From: DASZVN01 sp035547055
GTDB taxonomy: Bacteria; Pseudomonadota; Alphaproteobacteria; Rhizobiales; Methylopilaceae
NCBI GenBank assembly: GCA_035547055.1
Contig: DASZVN010000231.1
Location: 1 to 12,992 of the forward strand
Length of the DNA: 12,992 nucleotides
Reading direction: 5' to 3'
In this document: positions 6,486 through 12,992 of the stretch, piece after piece
Layout of the letters: each line of letters starts with the position of its first letter
How positions within the stretch are numbered: position 1 is the stretch's first letter
The notes under the pieces: generated by a model
Told to the model about the DNA's origin: nothing
Seen by the model: only the letters and a program-made list of their open reading frames with translations
Database searches by the model: none
Program-made: the position numbers and the translations under genes

Positions 6486-7118
6486 CTACCCGGCGGGCTC
6501 GACGCCCGGCAGGCGGCGGTGGCCGAAGCCGGGCCGCTCCGGCTTGTCGGGAAAGGCGAAGGCGCCGCTCTCGATGCGGCCGGCGAGGTCCTCGGCCCAC
6601 TCCGCCTCGGCGATCTGGTGGCGCGCCATCAGCGCCATCATCTCGGCGACCAGCGAGATCGCGATCCTCTCGCGCTCGCCCATCTGCATCGACAGCCGCG
6701 CCGCAGCCTCGAAGCGGTTCCGCTCGGCCGCGGCGCGGGCGGCGTCGGCGCGGTGGCGCAGCGCCGCCACCAGCTCCGCCTTCGACAGCGACGGGCCCTG
6801 CGACAGCGCCACGAAGAACGGGTCCGCCACCAGCTTGCGCTCCCACCAATATTCGCGGAGCAGCATCTGGTATTCGGACTCGCCGTCCTTGGTCAGGCGG
6901 TAGAGCGTCCGCTCGGGGCGCCCCCCGGCGCGGTCGGTCTCGACCTCCTCGAGCAAGCCGTCCTGCGCCATCTTCTTCAGCGCGAAGTAGATCGAGCCGA
7001 ACGAGATATTGGCCCACTGGTCGGCATGCCAGGTCATCAGCTCGCGGCGGAGGTCGTAGCCGTGAATCGGCTGGAAGATCCGGACCGCGCCGAGGATGAG
7101 GAGTCGGGTCGCGCTCAT
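6486..7118 (-). CDS. PadR-family transcriptional regulator
   Basis: This 210-residue protein starts directly with the PadR winged helix (MSATRLLILGAV … HGYDLRREL, residues 1-27). The recognition region is ISFGSIYFALKKMAQDGLLEE (38-58), and the wing is GGRPERTLYRLTKDGE (65-80). Residues about 90-180 form the long helical C-terminal dimerisation region of the virulence activator alpha (Vir_act_alpha_C) type, so this is a PadR subfamily 1 member. Such proteins usually repress efflux or detoxification genes and release DNA on binding a small ligand. AGGGGG lies 4 bases before the ATG. The gene is divergent from the VOC gene, with the NmrA gene starting 64 bp downstream on the same strand. Dyads upstream of its own start and of the NmrA gene suggest autoregulation and control of the ABC operon. 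Confidence 0.95.
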   Translation of the reverse strand: MSATRLLILGAVRIFQPIHGYDLRRELMTWHADQWANISFGSIYFALKKMAQDGLLEEVETDRAGGRPERTLYRLTKDGESEYQMLLREYWWERKLVADPFFVALSQGPSLSKAELVAALRHRADAARAAAERNRFEAAARLSMQMGERERIAISLVAEMMALMARHQIAEAEWAEDLAGRIESGAFAFPDKPERPGFGHRRLPGVEPAG

Positions 7119-7126
7119 GGCCCCCT

Positions 7127-7144
7127 ATACTCTAGCTGGAATAG
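7127..7144. promoter_or_regulatory. Putative PadR operator O1 (padR/VOC divergent region)
   Basis: Plus strand ATACTC-TAGCTG-GAATAG: the same 6-6-6 dyad with AGCT core as at 6448-6465. It lies 9 bases before the padR ATG on the minus strand, overlapping any padR promoter (TAGAGTATAGG there resembles a -10), and about 75 bp before the VOC start on the plus strand. TATACT at 7126-7131 could also be a plus-strand -10, but no -35 supports it. The rest of this 101-bp divergent region shows no firm promoter. Confidence 0.65.
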
Positions 7145-7219
7145 CGGCGGAAGGGTGGTCTTGATCTCGCCGCAGCGGCGCGCTGGCATGGCCGGGAGCC
7201 AGGCTGCCCGGAGATCCCC

Positions 7220-7600
7220 ATGCTCGCCACCAAGACGCCGCTCGCGACGGCCGCGGTCCGCAATCTCGCTGCCGCGCGCCATTTCTACGAGGAGAGGCTC
7301 GGCCTCGCATCCGCCGGCCCGTCGCAGGCCGGCACCGCGATCTATCGCTGCGGCGGCGGGGTCGAGCTCCTGGTCTACCAGTCGGAGCTCGCCGGGACCA
7401 ACCGGGCCACGGCGGTGAGCTGGCGGGTCGGCGACGACATCGACGCCATCGCCAGGGACCTCGCCGGGAAGGGCGTCCCGTTCGAGCGCTACACGATGCC
7501 GGGCGCCAGGCTGGAAGGCGAGGTCCACGTCTTCGGCAGCCACCGCGTCGCCTGGTTCAAGGACCCCGACGGCAACATCCACTCGCTCGTCAACGGCTGA
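7220..7600 (+). CDS. VOC-family protein (glyoxalase/bleomycin-resistance fold)
   Basis: This 126-residue single-domain protein begins ATAAVRNLAAARHFYEERLGL (10-30) and ends HRVAWFKDPDGNIHSLV (108-124), the classic paired beta-alpha-beta-beta-beta blocks of the vicinal oxygen chelate fold. VELLVYQ (48-54) is the first metal-site strand. The usual N-terminal metal histidine is absent (threonine/alanine there) and the final strand has H121 rather than glutamate, so glyoxalase I activity is doubtful; it may bind a drug or carry out another VOC reaction. ATG 7220 has GGAGA six bases upstream. It is divergent from padR with a shared operator-like dyad between them, which suggests it belongs to the same detoxification regulon. 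Confidence 0.88.
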   Translation: MLATKTPLATAAVRNLAAARHFYEERLGLASAGPSQAGTAIYRCGGGVELLVYQSELAGTNRATAVSWRVGDDIDAIARDLAGKGVPFERYTMPGARLEGEVHVFGSHRVAWFKDPDGNIHSLVNG

Positions 7601-7632
7601 GGCGCCCTCGCCGCCAAGGTGGCTAGACGAAA

Positions 7633-7638
7633 TTTAAT
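7633..7638 (+). promoter_or_regulatory. Possible -10 element before the DUF2269 gene
   Basis: TTTAAT matches 5 of 6 -10 consensus positions inside a locally A/T-rich patch (GAAATTTAATCG). The 7610-7615 position, 17 bp upstream, is GCCGCC, so there is no -35. A leader starting near 7645 would contain the hairpin at 7657-7680. Weak call. Confidence 0.3.
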
Positions 7639-7656
7639 CGGGCCCTGCGACGATCG

Positions 7657-7680
7657 CCCTTCCCGGCGCCATGGGAAGGG
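7657..7680 (+). promoter_or_regulatory. Hairpin covering the Shine-Dalgarno of the DUF2269 gene
   Basis: CCCTTCCC (7657-7664), an 8-base loop GGCGCCAT, then GGGAAGGG (7673-7680): a perfect 8-bp stem whose 3' arm is the only good Shine-Dalgarno for ATG 7685. Folding would hide the ribosome-binding site. This is a structural prediction from the sequence only. Confidence 0.5.
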
Positions 7681-7684
7681 AGCG

Positions 7685-8152
7685 ATGGCCTATCTCGTCC
7701 TGAAATATCTCCATGTCCTCGGCGGCATGGTGATCCTCGGCACCGGCAGCGGCATCGCCTTCTTCATGCTGATGGCGCATCGGAGCGGCGATGCCCGCTT
7801 CATCGCGCGGACCGCCGCGATCGTCGTCGTGGCCGATTTCCTGTTCACCGCGACCGCCGTCGTCGCCCAGCCGATCACCGGCTATCTCCTGATGCGCGAG
7901 GACGGCGTCCCGCCCTCGGCGGGATGGCTCGCGGCCTCGCTCGCGCTCTATCTCGTCGCCGGCGCGTTCTGGCTCCCGGTCGTCTGGATGCAGGTGCGGA
8001 TGCGCGACCTCGCCGCGGCGGCGGGCGTGCGCGGCGAGGCCCTGCCCTGCGCCTATCACCGCCTGTTCCGGCTGTGGTTCGCCTTCGGCTTCCCCGGCTT
8101 CGGGGCGGTGCTCGCGATCGTCTGGCTGATGATCGCCAAGCCGTCGTTCTAG
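7685..8152 (+). CDS. DUF2269 family integral membrane protein
   Basis: This 155-residue protein has four predicted membrane segments, roughly residues 5-30, 43-68, 78-101 and 125-151. The sequence YLVLKYLHVLGG at the N-terminus and AVLAIVWLMIAKP at the C-terminus match the DUF2269 family of small predicted inner-membrane proteins as I remember it. No biochemical function is established for the family. The frame is open upstream to 7619, but ATG 7685 gives the family N-terminus and has GAAGG five bases before it. The next gene starts 5 bp after its stop, so the two form an operon. The partner is an SDR–DoxX-like fusion; the two membrane proteins may work as a pair, but that is inference from adjacency. 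Confidence 0.85.
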   Translation: MAYLVLKYLHVLGGMVILGTGSGIAFFMLMAHRSGDARFIARTAAIVVVADFLFTATAVVAQPITGYLLMREDGVPPSAGWLAASLALYLVAGAFWLPVVWMQVRMRDLAAAAGVRGEALPCAYHRLFRLWFAFGFPGFGAVLAIVWLMIAKPSF

Positions 8153-8157
8153 CCCGC

Positions 8158-9486
8158 ATGGAACGCGCGCTCCCGACCATCGCCGTGCTCGGCGCCGCCG
8201 GACTGATCGGCCAGGCCGTCGCGACCGATCTCGCGGCGGCCGGCTTCGGCGTCCACGCCGTCGCGCGGCGGTTCACCGCCGCGCAGCGGGCGGGGTTCGG
8301 CGACGGCGCGGTCGAGGCGCCGATCGCCGGTCTCGATGCCGCGGCCCTGGCGCATCTCCTCGACGCGCGCGGCGTCGAGATCGTGGTCAACTGCCTCGGC
8401 GTGCTCCAGGACGGTCCCGGCGGAACGACGGAGGATGTGCATCGCGGCTTCGTCTCCCGCCTGCTGGCGGCCCTCCGGGCGCTCGGGCGGCCGGCGCTGC
8501 TCGTCCATCTCTCGATACCCGGCCGCGCCGACGACGACCGCACCGCCTTCAGCCGCACCAAGCGCGCCGCCGAGCGGCTGATCGAGGCGAGCGGATTGCC
8601 TTACGTCATCCTGCGGCCGGGCTTCGTCGTCGCGCCGGCCGCATTCGGCGGCAGCGCCCTTCTCCGCGCCCTCGCGATGCTGCCCGCGACCCTGCCGGCG
8701 GCATTGGCGCAGCGGCCGCTCGCCGCGATCGCCGTCGGCGACATCGGCCGCACGGTCGAGGCCGTCGCGCGGCGCTGGGCCGCCGGCGAACGGGAGTGGT
8801 CGGCGGCGTGGGAGTTGGTGGAGCGGCAGCCCGGCACCGCCGGCGCCATGGTCGAAGGACTGCGCCGGCGGCTCGGCGGTCCCAAGCCGCGCCTCGCGAT
8901 GCCGGCGTGGCTGCTGCGGGCGGGCGCGACCGCGGGCGACCTCGTCGCGCGGCTCGGCTGGCAGCCGCCGGTCCGCAGCACGGCCCTCGCCGAGCTCGAT
9001 CGGGGCGTCACGGGCGACCCGAGCGGCTGGATCGCCGCGACGGGCATCGAGCCGACGCCCCGCGGCGCCATGCTCGCCGGCCTGCCCGCCACGGTTCAGG
9101 AGCGCTGGTTCGCCCGGCTCTATCTGCTGAAGGCGCCGATCGTCGCCGTGCTCGCGCTGTTCTGGGTCGCGTCGGGATCGATCGCGCTGGCGGCGTCCTT
9201 CGACGCGGCCGTCGCGATCCTGACCACCGCGGGCTTCGCCCCCGCGCCGGCGCGGGCGATCACGATCGCGAGCAGCGTCCTCGACATCGCCGTCGGACTC
9301 GCGATCGCGTGGCGCCGCACCTGCCGCGGCGGGCTCCTCGCCGGCATCTTGGTCTCGCTCTTCTACATGGCCGGCGCCGCCGCGATCACGCCGGGCCTGT
9401 GGATCGAGCCGCTCGGCGCGCTGGTGAAGACCTTTCCCGCCATCGTGCTGATGCTGGTCGCGCTGGCGACGCTGGAGGCGCGCTGA
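8158..9486 (+). CDS. SDR-family NAD(P)-binding protein fused to a DoxX-like membrane domain
   Basis: This 442-residue two-part protein carries an atypical SDR/epimerase Rossmann domain in residues 1-300. Its glycine motif is GAAGLIG (12-18), followed by VVNCLGVLQDGPGG (76-89), LLVHLSIPG (114-122) and LPYVILRPGFVVAP (147-160). The canonical YxxxK is replaced by FSRTK (131-135). From about 318 to 440 lie four hydrophobic segments (about 325-348, 363-384, 392-410, 422-440), as in DoxX-like domains fused to such SDRs. The enzyme half would face the cytoplasm at the inner membrane. No substrate is known. Start ATG 8158 lies 5 bp after the DUF2269 stop, making cotranscription nearly certain. Similar SDR–DoxX fusions next to DUF2269 occur, as I recall, in other proteobacteria. 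Confidence 0.85.
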   Translation: MERALPTIAVLGAAGLIGQAVATDLAAAGFGVHAVARRFTAAQRAGFGDGAVEAPIAGLDAAALAHLLDARGVEIVVNCLGVLQDGPGGTTEDVHRGFVSRLLAALRALGRPALLVHLSIPGRADDDRTAFSRTKRAAERLIEASGLPYVILRPGFVVAPAAFGGSALLRALAMLPATLPAALAQRPLAAIAVGDIGRTVEAVARRWAAGEREWSAAWELVERQPGTAGAMVEGLRRRLGGPKPRLAMPAWLLRAGATAGDLVARLGWQPPVRSTALAELDRGVTGDPSGWIAATGIEPTPRGAMLAGLPATVQERWFARLYLLKAPIVAVLALFWVASGSIALAASFDAAVAILTTAGFAPAPARAITIASSVLDIAVGLAIAWRRTCRGGLLAGILVSLFYMAGAAAITPGLWIEPLGALVKTFPAIVLMLVALATLEAR

Positions 9487-9495
9487 CGCCGGCCT

Positions 9496-10665
9496 TCACT
9501 GGTCGGGCGGCCAGGAAAAGTCGTCGGCGCGGCCCTTGCGGGACGGGACGGGCAGGCCCTCGGCCATCGCGCGCTGCGCCGCGGCGGCGTCGGGGCCGGG
9601 CGGCGGCTCGGTCGTCGCCGGCGGCAGGAGCTGGGCGCCGGGGCTCCGCGGCGGCGCGCCGAGGAGGACGATGCGGCTCGCGCCGGGCAGATGCGGCGCG
9701 GCGGCGACGGCGGCCGCCGCGGCCTCGTCCGAGTTCTCGCCGGGACGGCCGAGGATGCGGCGGAGCTCGGTCGCGACCTCCTGGCCGAGCTTGCGCGCCC
9801 CGGCGTCGCTGAAATGGATGCCGTCGGTCGCGCGCAGGCGGACGATGCGGCCCTCGACATCGGGGCCGCGCTCGGCATAGTGGCCGGCGCTGTCGGCGAA
9901 GGCGTCCCACGGATCGACGAAGATGCCGCCGAGCGCCTGGACGCGCTGGCGCACCAGCTCGTTCAGGAAGGCGTGGTCGGCCGAGAGGCCGGGGTCCTCG
10001 ACCGGCGGCAGCCCGACCCAGACGACGGGGGTGCGGCCCTGCCCGAGCGTCAGCACCAGCTCGTCGACCCTGGCGACGTAGAGGTCGACCCAGGGCGAGC
10101 GGACCGGCGCGGCCGCGCTCTCGCCGTCCGCGGCCGACGGCGACGGCGGGCGCTGGGCCGAGGCCGCCCGCGCGGCGGCACCCGGCCCGACCATCACCAC
10201 CACGGCGTTGACCTTCTTGTTGCGGTCATGGACCTCGCGGGCCAGGCCCTGCCAGTCGGTGTCCTTGTCGAGGAGGCCGGCGTCGGGCTTGACCTCGGCG
10301 ACGATGCCGATGTCGGGCCGGTTGGCGAGCGCGTCGGACAGGCCGCCCGCGAGCTCGTCGGCGAAACGGTCGCCGAACATCGCGACGAAGATCGAGGGCG
10401 GCGGCGGCTTGCGGCGGATCGCCGGCGCCCGGGCAGGCGCGGGCGCGCGTTCCGGGACGTAGCGCCGCTGCGGCTGGCGGACCGGCGGCGGCGCCCGCCG
10501 CTGCTCGCGCCCGAACAGGAAATCGAAGAACGAGCCGATGCCGCCGGGCGCAGGCTCCGCCTCTTCCTCCGGCACGACATGGATGATGCGCTGCGCCGCG
10601 GCCGGGCCGCTCCAGGCGAGCACGCCCGCGACCATCGCCAACGCGAGAACGACGCCACGCCACAT
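9496..10665 (-). CDS. DUF459 SGNH-fold protein, secreted/periplasmic
   Basis: This 389-residue protein has an N-terminal signal peptide (hydrophobic 4-18, cleavage likely after AAA at 22-24). A proline/arginine-rich linker (about 55-92) follows, then an SGNH-like domain (about 92-305). Block I reads VAMFGDRFADEL (94-105), with arginine at 100 where GDSL enzymes have the nucleophilic serine. Block V, TDGIHFSDAGARKLG (280-294), keeps D281 and H284. The C-terminus (306-389) is low-complexity, rich in alanine and proline. The fold and context suggest cell-wall or exopolysaccharide modification, but the lost serine argues against simple esterase activity. It follows the lytic transglycosylase gene on the same strand and converges with the SDR–DoxX gene, 9 bp between stops. 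The first ATG is used; its ribosome-binding site is weak. Confidence 0.85.
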   Translation of the reverse strand: MWRGVVLALAMVAGVLAWSGPAAAQRIIHVVPEEEAEPAPGGIGSFFDFLFGREQRRAPPPVRQPQRRYVPERAPAPARAPAIRRKPPPPSIFVAMFGDRFADELAGGLSDALANRPDIGIVAEVKPDAGLLDKDTDWQGLAREVHDRNKKVNAVVVMVGPGAAARAASAQRPPSPSAADGESAAAPVRSPWVDLYVARVDELVLTLGQGRTPVVWVGLPPVEDPGLSADHAFLNELVRQRVQALGGIFVDPWDAFADSAGHYAERGPDVEGRIVRLRATDGIHFSDAGARKLGQEVATELRRILGRPGENSDEAAAAAVAAAPHLPGASRIVLLGAPPRSPGAQLLPPATTEPPPGPDAAAAQRAMAEGLPVPSRKGRADDFSWPPDQ

Positions 10666-10740
10666 GCCGCCATCATGCGCTTGCCATCCGCGGGCGCAAA
10701 GAGCGGGCTACCGGCGCGCCGATGTCGAACTATCCGCGTC

Positions 10741-10820
10741 CTGTCATCCCGGTCGAGCCGAGGGCGAGAGCCGGGAGCCGCGCGAGGCGGCCGGACCCGG
10801 GATCGCGCAGCCATCCCGGG
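10741..10820. repeat. Intergenic repeat with perfect CCCGGGAT hairpin
   Basis: CCCGGGAT (10796-10803), a 9-base loop, then ATCCCGGG (10813-10820) form a perfect 8-bp stem 47 bp past the MltB-family stop codon on the minus strand. The adjoining CTGTCATCCCGG … GAGAGCCGGGA (10741-10776) resembles, from memory, another dispersed alphaproteobacterial intergenic repeat. It might end or attenuate the transglycosylase transcript before the DUF459 gene. The rest of the 201-bp gap 10666-10866 shows nothing recognisable. Confidence 0.55.
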
Positions 10821-10866
10821 CCTGCCCGAGATGGCGCACGGGGCGCAAGAGACCGCGGGGCCGCGA

Positions 10867-11886
10867 TCAGCGCGACGCCTGCTCCGGCGGCCAGGGCGTC
10901 GCGAACGGCCCGCCGCCGCGGATGCGGTCGGCGAGGTGGCCGACCGCGAGCGCGTAGTTGGTCGAGGCGTTGTAGCGCTTGATGACGAAGAAGTTCTTCA
11001 GCACCAGGAAGGCGGGGCCGCTCCGGCCGGCGACCAGGATCAGCTCGGCGCGATCGTCCGGCCGCGGGAACGCCTCGCCGCCCGGCCGGCGCACGCCCAT
11101 GCGGCTCCACGCCGCCAGCGTCTCGCTCTTGCCCCGCCGCGCCGCGACGCCCGGCGGCAGCACCACCTCGTAGCCCCAGGTCTTGCCGCTCTGCCACCCC
11201 TTGCGGCGGAGATAGTTCGCCGCCGAGGCGAGCGAGTCCGGCACCGACCCCCAGATGTCGCGGCGGCCGTCGCCGGTGAAGTCGACCGCATAGGCCTCGA
11301 AGCTCGACGGCATGAATTGCGGGTTGCCCATCGCGCCCGCCCAGGAGCCGATCATCGCCGCGGGCGAGACGTGGCCGGCCTGGAGGATCTTCAGCGCGAC
11401 GAGAAGCTCGCGGCGGAAATAGCGGCGGTGGTCGCCCTCGTAGGCGAGCGTCGCCAGCGCCCGGATCACCGAATGGCCGCCGAGCTTCTGGCCGAAATTG
11501 GTCTCGTTGCCCCAGATCGACAGGACGATGTAGCGGTCGACGCCGAAGGTCCGCTCGATGGCGTCGAGCGTCGGCCGCCACGCCGCCGCCATCGCCCTGC
11601 CGCGGGCGATGCGGGCGTCGGAGACCCGCTTGGCGAGGTATTCCTGCGTGGTCTCGGTGAACTCGGGCTGGCGGCGGCTCTTCGCCAGCACGTCGGGATC
11701 GGGCGTGACGCCGGCGAACGCGCGCGAGAAGGTCTGGGCCGAGACGCCACGGGCGGCCGCCTCCGGCCACAGGCCGCGCACGAAGCCGTCGAAATCGGCC
11801 AGCGCCGGACCGGCGGAAAACGCCGCCACCACCGCGGCGGCGAACGCGGCGACGATCGGTCTGCGGATGAGCGCGAGGCCGGCCAT
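10867..11886 (-). CDS. MltB-family lytic murein transglycosylase
   Basis: This 339-residue periplasmic enzyme would cleave the glycan strand of peptidoglycan, forming 1,6-anhydroMurNAc ends. A signal peptide (hydrophobic 11-28, cleavage probably after ALA at 28-30) precedes the GH103-type domain. The catalytic glutamate is E128 in SIWGNETNFG (123-132), and the family signatures GAMGNPQFMPSSF (184-196) and VDFTGDGRRDIWGSV (201-215) are intact. The protein stops soon after the catalytic domain at ALAVGHLADRI, so the C-terminal peptidoglycan-binding module found in many homologues is missing. The frame is open upstream across galU to 12969, but that is a shadow. ATG 11886 is preceded by GAGGGG 5 bases upstream and begins the signal peptide. 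It is divergent from galU and upstream of the DUF459 gene, an envelope cluster. Confidence 0.93.
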   Translation of the reverse strand: MAGLALIRRPIVAAFAAAVVAAFSAGPALADFDGFVRGLWPEAAARGVSAQTFSRAFAGVTPDPDVLAKSRRQPEFTETTQEYLAKRVSDARIARGRAMAAAWRPTLDAIERTFGVDRYIVLSIWGNETNFGQKLGGHSVIRALATLAYEGDHRRYFRRELLVALKILQAGHVSPAAMIGSWAGAMGNPQFMPSSFEAYAVDFTGDGRRDIWGSVPDSLASAANYLRRKGWQSGKTWGYEVVLPPGVAARRGKSETLAAWSRMGVRRPGGEAFPRPDDRAELILVAGRSGPAFLVLKNFFVIKRYNASTNYALAVGHLADRIRGGGPFATPWPPEQASR

Positions 11887-11991
11887 GGGTGCCCCTCGTG
11901 TCGAATCGCGGTTCAGGATGCGCGCCGCGGCCCGCAGGGTAAAGCCCGCGGAGGGCTGGCCTTGGCCGCCCGCGCTTGGCATGGTGCGCCC

Positions 11992-12012
11992 CGCCGGCGG
12001 GAACCGCCGGCG
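11992..12012. repeat. GC hairpin in the galU/transglycosylase divergent region
   Basis: GCCGGCGG (11993-12000), loop GAA, then CCGCCGGC (12004-12011), extended by one C:G pair, give a perfect 9-bp stem 63 bp before the galU start. A smaller AGCCC/GGGCT pair lies at about 11943-11956. TTGGCA at 11976-11981 could be a -35 for galU, but no -10 is evident, so the 189-bp region has no firm promoter. Confidence 0.45.
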
Positions 12013-12075
12013 CCGCCGGGGCATTCCCCGCCGAGCCTTCCCCTTGCCCGCCACCGCAACGCTTGCCCCGGACCG

Positions 12076-12957
12076 ATGAAGCGCATCCGCAAAGCCGTCT
12101 TTCCCGTCGCCGGCCTCGGCACCCGCTTCCTGCCCGCCACCAAGGCGATGCCCAAGGAAATGCTGCCGGTGGTCGACCGCCCGCTGATCCAGCACGTGGT
12201 CGACGAGGCCTACGAAGCCGGCATCGAGCACCTGATCTTCGTCACCGGCCGCAACAAGGGCGTCATCGAGGACCACTTCGACCGCCAGTTCGAGCTCGAG
12301 GTGACGCTGATCGAGCGCGGCAAGAAGGCGGAGCTGGAGCTCTTGTCGGAGGCGCTGCCGGAAGCGGGCACGGTCAGCTTCACGCGCCAGCAGTCGCCGC
12401 TCGGCTTGGGTCACGCGGTGTGGTGCGCGCGCGAATTGATCGGGCACGAACCCTTCGCGCTGCTGCTGCCCGACGTGCTGGTGCAGCACACGCCGAGCTG
12501 CCTGGCGCAGATGATCCACGCCGCCGACGAACTCGACAGCAAGGCCAACATCATCGCGGTGGAAGAAGTGCCGACCGACCGCGTGCACATGTACGGCGTG
12601 GTCGGCGTCGGCGCGAGCAAGGGCAAGGCCTTCTCCATTACGAAGATGGTGGAGAAGCCGAAGGCGAGCGAAGCGCCGTCCAACCTGTCGATCACCGGCC
12701 GTTACATCCTGCAGCCGGAAATCTTCGGCATTCTGGAGAAGCAGGCGGCCGGCGCCGGCGGCGAAATCCAGCTGACCGACGCCATGGTGGCGCTGGCGCA
12801 ATCGCAGCCGTTCTACGGCCTCAAGTTCGAAGGCCGCAGCTTCGACTGCGGCTCGAAGATCGGCTTCCTCGCCGCCAACGTGGCCTATGGCCTGGCGCGG
12901 CCGGACATCGCGCCCGAGTTTCGGGCAGAGTTGCAGAAGCTTCTCGGCGGCAAATAG
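12076..12957 (+). CDS. galU: UTP–glucose-1-phosphate uridylyltransferase (UDP-glucose pyrophosphorylase)
   Basis: This 293-residue cytoplasmic enzyme makes UDP-glucose from UTP and glucose-1-phosphate, feeding exopolysaccharide, LPS and glucan synthesis. The nucleotide-binding motif AGLGTRFLPATKAMPKEMLP (12-31) is complete. Downstream blocks include PLGLGHAVWCA, LLLPDVLV, TGRYILQPEIF and GEIQLTDAM, all standard for bacterial GalU. Length is typical. ATG 12076 gives the family N-terminus (KRIRKAVFPVAGLG); no strong Shine-Dalgarno is visible (CCCCGGACCG before the start). The frame is open far upstream, but that is a shadow of the minus-strand genes. It is divergent from the lytic transglycosylase gene. 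The 35 bases after its stop contain no recognisable terminator. Confidence 0.97.
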   Translation: MKRIRKAVFPVAGLGTRFLPATKAMPKEMLPVVDRPLIQHVVDEAYEAGIEHLIFVTGRNKGVIEDHFDRQFELEVTLIERGKKAELELLSEALPEAGTVSFTRQQSPLGLGHAVWCARELIGHEPFALLLPDVLVQHTPSCLAQMIHAADELDSKANIIAVEEVPTDRVHMYGVVGVGASKGKAFSITKMVEKPKASEAPSNLSITGRYILQPEIFGILEKQAAGAGGEIQLTDAMVALAQSQPFYGLKFEGRSFDCGSKIGFLAANVAYGLARPDIAPEFRAELQKLLGGK

Positions 12958-12992
12958 ATCGACTGACAAGGTCGAAGCGCGCGACGATTGGC

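Noticed and set aside
9691..12075. Giant plus-strand open frame running into galU
   Set aside because: Antisense shadow of the DUF459 and transglycosylase genes, rich in Arg/Ala/Asp repeats with no domain; GalU begins at 12076.
11887..12969. Minus-strand open frame upstream of the transglycosylase
   Set aside because: It is the antisense of galU; the signal peptide and Shine-Dalgarno place the true start at 11886.

Overview
The window is a GC-rich chromosomal segment (roughly 70% GC by eye) from an alphaproteobacterium, most likely order Hyphomicrobiales (Rhizobiales). Three things point there: the order tsaB–rimI–fur/mur–plsC; the order galU / MltB-type lytic transglycosylase / DUF459 protein; and intergenic repeats of the kind common in Bradyrhizobium-like genomes (a GATGGCCGGG hairpin repeat, a TGCGAGCGAAGCGAAGCAAT repeat and CGCTACT heptads). 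These attributions come from memory, not from a database search. No transposase, CRISPR array or phage gene is visible, and no gene-free stretch exceeds 300 bases.

Left part (1–2091, + strand): the 3' end of tsaB, rimI (start overlapping the tsaB stop), a Fur/Mur-family regulator without the CxxC zinc pair, and a PlsC-like acyltransferase. Related genomes usually continue with miaB. Here plsC instead ends tail-to-tail, with overlapping stop codons, on an unrecognised 395-residue gene (2088–3275, minus) of visibly lower GC. A tRNA-Gly(CCC) gene with its own promoter follows (3362–3436, minus). This looks like laterally acquired DNA lodged between plsC and a tRNA gene.

Middle part (3600–9486): a compact detoxification or export locus on the minus strand, consisting of a PadR regulator, an NmrA-like NAD(P)-binding protein, a DrrA-like ABC ATPase and an ABC-2 permease. 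Divergently on the + strand lie a small VOC (glyoxalase/bleomycin-resistance fold) protein, a DUF2269 membrane protein and an SDR–DoxX-like membrane fusion. Two near-identical 18-bp dyads, ATACTC-N6-GAATAK with an AGCT core, lie upstream of padR (in the padR/VOC divergent region) and upstream of the NmrA gene. The second one sits between a TTGACA -35 and its -10. This is the clearest regulatory signal in the window and suggests a PadR regulon controlling itself, the NmrA–ABC genes and possibly the VOC gene. The ATPase and permease genes are separated by 213 bp of A/T-richer DNA made of inverted heptad arrays, an intergenic repeat and a perfect palindrome.

Right part (9496–12957): a secreted or periplasmic DUF459 (SGNH-fold) protein and an MltB-family lytic murein transglycosylase on the minus strand, divergent from galU (UTP–glucose-1-phosphate uridylyltransferase). 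All three fit cell-envelope metabolism.
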